Shown here piece after piece: positions 59,939 through 64,000 of a stretch of 64,000 nt of DNA; within the stretch, counting starts at the first letter, position 1, and each line of letters begins with the position of its first letter. A program made the position numbers and the translations under genes. This stretch comes from Sphagnum magellanicum (lineage: Eukaryota > Streptophyta > Sphagnopsida > Sphagnales > Sphagnaceae). Location: positions 13,764,001-13,828,000 of the forward strand of contig CM038915.1 of the NCBI GenBank assembly GCA_021904315.1, given 5' to 3'. Below the pieces are notes generated by a model, which saw only the letters and a program-made list of their open reading frames with translations, ran no database searches and was not told the origin of the DNA.

Positions 59939-60886
59939 GTAAACTTCCACATTAGTTCTAGATCTACAGAAGAGACTACTATGTCAAGCAGACTTGGTCG
60001 ATTGGGCCTTCAATGCAGTCATCTCTGTAATCTATTGGCTGGTCATCAGAAAATGTTAGAACTGATCAACAAAACTTGGAATGCCATTTCAGACTGAAAA
60101 AGAAGAAGATCCAGAACCACCTTCCCATAAATGCAATAGGTGTGGTGAAGGGTTTAGGTGTGGTGACTTCACCTGTTTTGAGAAATTACACAGCATGGAC
60201 ATGGACTCAATTCTGAACTAATCACAGTATGCTCAGTTCTTTCACACTAACACATCCCTTGTTTCTAAAGAGCCCAAAGGGAAGCCACCACTACCAACCA
60301 TTCACGGGCAACAATCTGCTCATTCACAAGAAAATCTCAACATTGTGCATAGAACTCAATTGCGTTCAAGTGAATGCACTCATCTAACAAGTTTTCCATA
60401 CAAAAACCTGAAGAGTTTCTCAAATTCTGAGCCATTGAACCCAGTCCAGTCAGCAAAACAGAGTTAAAGATATCCTAGGCACTGTGGAGTATATTGCCAA
60501 AGTACTAAGATTAATTTGATTCACTTACTCATACAAGTCACAGAACACAACAAGGGAAATCAACAATCCACTTGACTATTGAGCCACAGGACATAAGGAA
60601 AACTGATTTACGGACAAGTTGCAGTTGCAGATTTGAAGAATCAGCCATAACACAAGGGCAGGGAGTCATCCACCAGATCCTACACAAGAAAATGGTGATG
60701 GCTTTTGCATATGCCCAGATGGCAGCTGCCTAACTCCTCTCCAACAAATTTATACAAGATGTACCTCTATTGCTACAGATTGGCATGATTCAGGGGTTAG
60801 CCAAAAATATGAGTACCTGAATCACTTAAACTCTAGTTTACTGTTTGGGCACATGCTACACGAAAAGGGCTGGGGCTCAAATCTAA

Positions 60887-60906
60887 AGTTAGGGTTAGGG
60901 TTAGGA
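60887..60906. repeat. Short TTAGGG run
   Basis: About three TTAGGG units, the six-base telomere form, not the plant-typical TTTAGGG seen elsewhere in the window. Confidence 0.75.
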
Positions 60907-61317
60907 TTCAGGTTAGATTCGAAAATAAAGGTACAGGCTGTTGAAGGGATGTCATGCAGATTCATTTACAATGGATTAAAATTGCATGAGGTCAACTGGC
61001 TGCAACTTGCAAACCAACTCCATCCTCACCCATACAAGCCTTCGTGTCCTGCCAAAAATTGGAAACAACACTTTGGTTACAACAACAAATCTCCCAACAC
61101 ACAGCAGACTAAACCCCCAACAAACATAGTCTTGTGATGAGCATTCCCATTTGCTAGTTCATTGGGCGAGACATTCATTTATGACCCCTTGAATGAGTTT
61201 TATGTTGCTTCAGAAATTAGGGTCATGGAAGAATAGGCAGGATAGGGCTTGAAGAAAGTTACCTCAGTAGGAAAGATTGGTGTATTCCACCGCACTCAGA
61301 AAGAAGCAAAACCAATC

Positions 61318-64000
61318 TTAAGGGAAATGAGGAACAGCAAACTGGGCTGGCATTGGAGCTGACAGTTGTGAGGAGGACTTTGTGCGTATCTGATGACCAG
61401 ATTCCAAAGTGGTGCTGATGCCAGGTAACCAGGGGCCTGTTGGAACCCGTCCCAACTCATGTTGTCCTCTTGAGATTGGTGCACAGCCCATCACATTCAA
61501 CATCTTCAAACGATCCATTTCCTTTACTGCAATGGGAAACTTTAATCAGAATCTCTAGGTCAACTAACCTGCCCATTCTGGCAAAAAGAATCAATTACAG
61601 ATTTATAATGCTCTTCAGTCAGATGAAAACAGCTTGATGCAAGAAATCCTTTTCCTTTCTATGGGCCAACCCATCAACCTGTCAAGCACAGAATGTAGAA
61701 AGAACATTGTACAAGGGAATGTCCACTTCAACCAAAAGTCAAGTTCTGCTGCTTGTTAGCATGGAGAGACAAAGTCAAACTCAGACAGTACCTTCTTCAA
61801 GGGAGAGACCCAATGCCCGAGTCTCCAATTCAACTGCATGGCCACTTCGTGCAGCAGCTGAAAGTGATTGTAGAGCTGCCACCCACATGGACGAACACTC
61901 AGAATTTTTGAAAGAGGATTGGTCCCCCCAAAAAGAAAGGCATCAAAAGGAGAGATTAGGTGATGTGAGAAGTCAAGTGACTTGAACTCACCTTGCAAAA
62001 GATCTTGTTCATCATCATCACACTTCTTCAAGAATGCTTGCAGGCGGATGAAGCGCTCTTGGTAGCCAAGAAGCTTGTGCTCTGTCATAATCGACTCTGC
62101 CTCTACTGCTGGTAGTGTTGTTGCAGGCGTCTGTGAAAGTGCCAGCATTTTGCCCCAATCCTCTTCTGGTGATGCAACCACAGCTGAGCAAACGAAAACC
62201 AGACACCAAACAAACAGTAAGCCATGAAAAAACCAGTTCAATCTTACAGAAAGAGAAATAAATGAATGATCAAGCCACCACATCCCATCTTATACACTCA
62301 GGATGACAAAAGGTTAAAAGAGTCTGGTAACAAACATGGTTACATTGAACAAGTCTGCAAATGAAGGTTTTCAGACTTGACATAACGTCCAGCATACATA
62401 CAACAAATTTTGAGAAGAGAAGGCAGTTCAAAAAAGCAGCAGCATCCAGAAAAGATGGAAGACTAGAAGCAGAATATTGGAAAACTGCTGTTGCACATGA
62501 CAACGACAAGGGGTACAGGCATTGCTGGCTGCTCACAGAATTATTAACTGACCTGTGGAAGTCTTCAGACTTAACCCCATAGAGCCAGCAGGGGGCATTG
62601 GTGAGAAATTTAGGGTTAGGAGAAGGGAGGGCTCGCTGGAGGACACTGTCTGCTTTGCAACAGGCATGGGAGAGTAAGCAGGCACAGCATGAAGCTTTGA
62701 GGATCCAGAGCATGCAAGAGGTATTGATTCCCTTCCATTCTCACTCCCCCCAGCTTCCACAAATGCCATGTTCCCCTCCTCCTCCTCCTCCTCTTCCCAA
62801 GAAGCTTTCCTGCAGCCTTTTCCTCCTCCTCTGGGATGATATCCACATTCCATCATCATCATCCCAACCGAAGAAGAAGAAGACTTGACCACTGGATTGG
62901 GAGTGGGAATCCCCAAAGGAGAGCTGTACAAGCTCCCTCCTGCAATCCGCCCTGAAAATCCATCCACAACCTGAGGAGTCCGCATACCTAATAAACTACT
63001 ACTACTTCCAGGATCCAACTCTTGTAGCAACCCCTGCTGCTGCTGCTGCTGCTGCACCTCCTTTCGGAGAGGAAAAGGGGTCCCAGGATCCACTCCTCCT
63101 CCTCCTTGTTGCAACATTTGTTGTGGACTTGATGATGATGATAAGAAGCAGCAGCTCCCAGGAAGAACTGTTTTTTCCTGCACCACTACCGATGACTGAG
63201 ATGGTGGTTTCACAACTGAGGAGGAGCACACCATCTTGCTCTTTCTGCAGTCCGCATCTTCTTGTTCCCTCTGGGAAGTCCTCAAAGAGCAAATGCTGTT
63301 CACATTCCGCTTTGCAGCAAACACTCCCGTCCCACCACCTCCGTTGTCCTGCTGCGTTGTGGGTGGGCAGAGACTGGCAGTAAAAGACCTCCGCTGAGAC
63401 CTTTGCTGCTGCTGCTGCTGCTGCTGTCTCTCATTCTCTTCTTGCTGCTGCAAGGTGGCAGTGAAGCCCACGTGAAACTTAGGTTTACAGTTACCAAGGT
63501 CCTCCTGCTGCCTCATCAGAGAGTCGTCCGCAGCGATGGGCATGTGTAGAATGTTGACTTGAACCTTGTTCTCGTTGTTGTTGCCTTGGAACTCGGAGCT
63601 CGGAACTCTCCCCACATGGGTGCTACTACAACTGTAGTCTGAGCTTCTTCGTCTTTGCGGCTCTTCTTCTTTGTCTTTGCGGACACTGGGCTGGAGTTGC
63701 TGCTGGAAGTAGTTGCGGTGGTAGTTTCTTAGAAGAGGAGCTTCTTCTTCCGTATCTTCTTCTTCCTCTTCCTCCTCCTCCTCCATCTCGTGGTGTGTGA
63801 TTCCTTCATGCTCCTCCAGGAGCACCTTCTTCCTCTTGCCGCGTTTTTTGGTGGCACCCAAATGCTCTTGCACCCATTTCTCATCACTCTCTCCAATGCT
63901 CTTCTTACCGTTACTGAGCCTGAAAGGAGCACGAACCCTATTATCAGGCACCACAACAGTCGTCGTCGTCGTCGTAACCACCCCGCTGCTGACCACCTTC
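61318..64000 (-). CDS. Partial gene, low-complexity protein with conserved helical C-terminus, unknown function
   Basis: 5' truncated by the window edge; at least 643 residues. Exons (minus): edge-62553, 62183-61992, 61875-61792, 61526-61318; phases agree and TAA is at 61318-61320. The long first part is disordered: a basic KKRGKRKK patch (possible nuclear signal), a Glu-rich run, several poly-Gln, poly-Ser and poly-Gly tracts. Exons 2-4 join into a compact charged module of about 85 residues: YQERFIRLQAFLKKCDDDEQ, then RSGHAVELETRALGLSLEE and VKEMDRLKMLNVMG. From memory this module matches a small uncharacterised plant family (pattern ERFLRLQ-FLK-CDESDQ...SRHAVELEKRA...LSLEE...LNVLG). No enzyme motif. 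I infer a nuclear protein whose C-terminus mediates protein contacts. Confidence 0.85.

Larger units (their letters stand above)
57959..61317. other. Intergenic region, mostly AT-rich
   Basis: No confident gene. It holds a (CA)n tract (about 58937-58951), an ambiguous exon-like island (59799-59938) and a TTAGGG run (60887-60906). The right end is probably the 3' UTR of the minus-strand gene that ends at 61318. Confidence 0.5.

Noticed and set aside
63996..64000. Translation start of the right-edge gene at 63996
   Set aside because: The codon is GTG and the frame stays open to the window edge, so the gene is truncated, not started, here.

Overview
The window is nuclear DNA from a land plant. 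Genes are split by many short, AT-rich introns, and the gene set is plant-type: PP7 phosphatase, an ALA-type flippase, a GPI-type phytocyanin, plastid ferredoxin-NADP reductase and a fused dehydroquinate dehydratase/shikimate dehydrogenase. CCCTAAA-type motifs recur, and (CT)n/(GA)n tracts sit in 5' leaders and first introns. I cannot fix the lineage from sequence alone. A seed-free plant such as a moss, lycophyte or fern would fit, but this is only an impression.

Layout, left to right. A 7-exon PP7 gene lies on the minus strand (742-3692). It is followed by simple and tandem repeats and a small exon-like relic (to about 6.8 kb). A decayed, nested transposon block occupies 6870-13698: a Ty1/copia element on the minus strand with both LTRs and a primer-binding site, carrying a Ty3/gypsy chromovirus end and a GC-richer insert with a LINE reverse-transcriptase tail. 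Then comes a 16-exon isovaleryl-CoA dehydrogenase gene (minus, 15118-20004), which shares a 0.78 kb intergenic region head-to-head with a small complex I subunit gene, NDUFA1/MWFE (plus, 20788-21301). Between 22 and 32 kb is AT-rich sequence with palindromes, a foldback and a second copy of the chromovirus LTR. A possible small three-exon gene follows at 32147-33325. A higher-order minisatellite (34.37-35.09 kb) ends next to the start codon of an 11-exon P4-ATPase (plus, 35129-42861). The right-hand third is gene-dense: a phytocyanin (44713-45656), FNR (47044-51276), DQD/SDH (53285-57958), and on the minus strand the 3' part of a low-complexity nuclear-looking protein with a conserved helical C-terminus (61318 to the right edge).

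The genes do not form one pathway. IVD and NDUFA1 are both mitochondrial and may share a bidirectional promoter. FNR and DQD/SDH are plastid-type functions, although the DQD/SDH start found here shows no transit peptide. Exon boundaries were derived by hand from reading-frame continuity, splice dinucleotides and remembered family motifs. For every multi-exon gene listed with high confidence the exon lengths sum to an intact frame. Three introns in three different genes need a GC donor instead of GT. I found no RNA gene, CRISPR array or gene cluster that I could call a new system. The most unusual items are the FNR-upstream ACGT-element repeat array, the 30-bp perfect hairpin at 31.8 kb, the minisatellite against the flippase gene, and the uncharacterised gene at the right edge.
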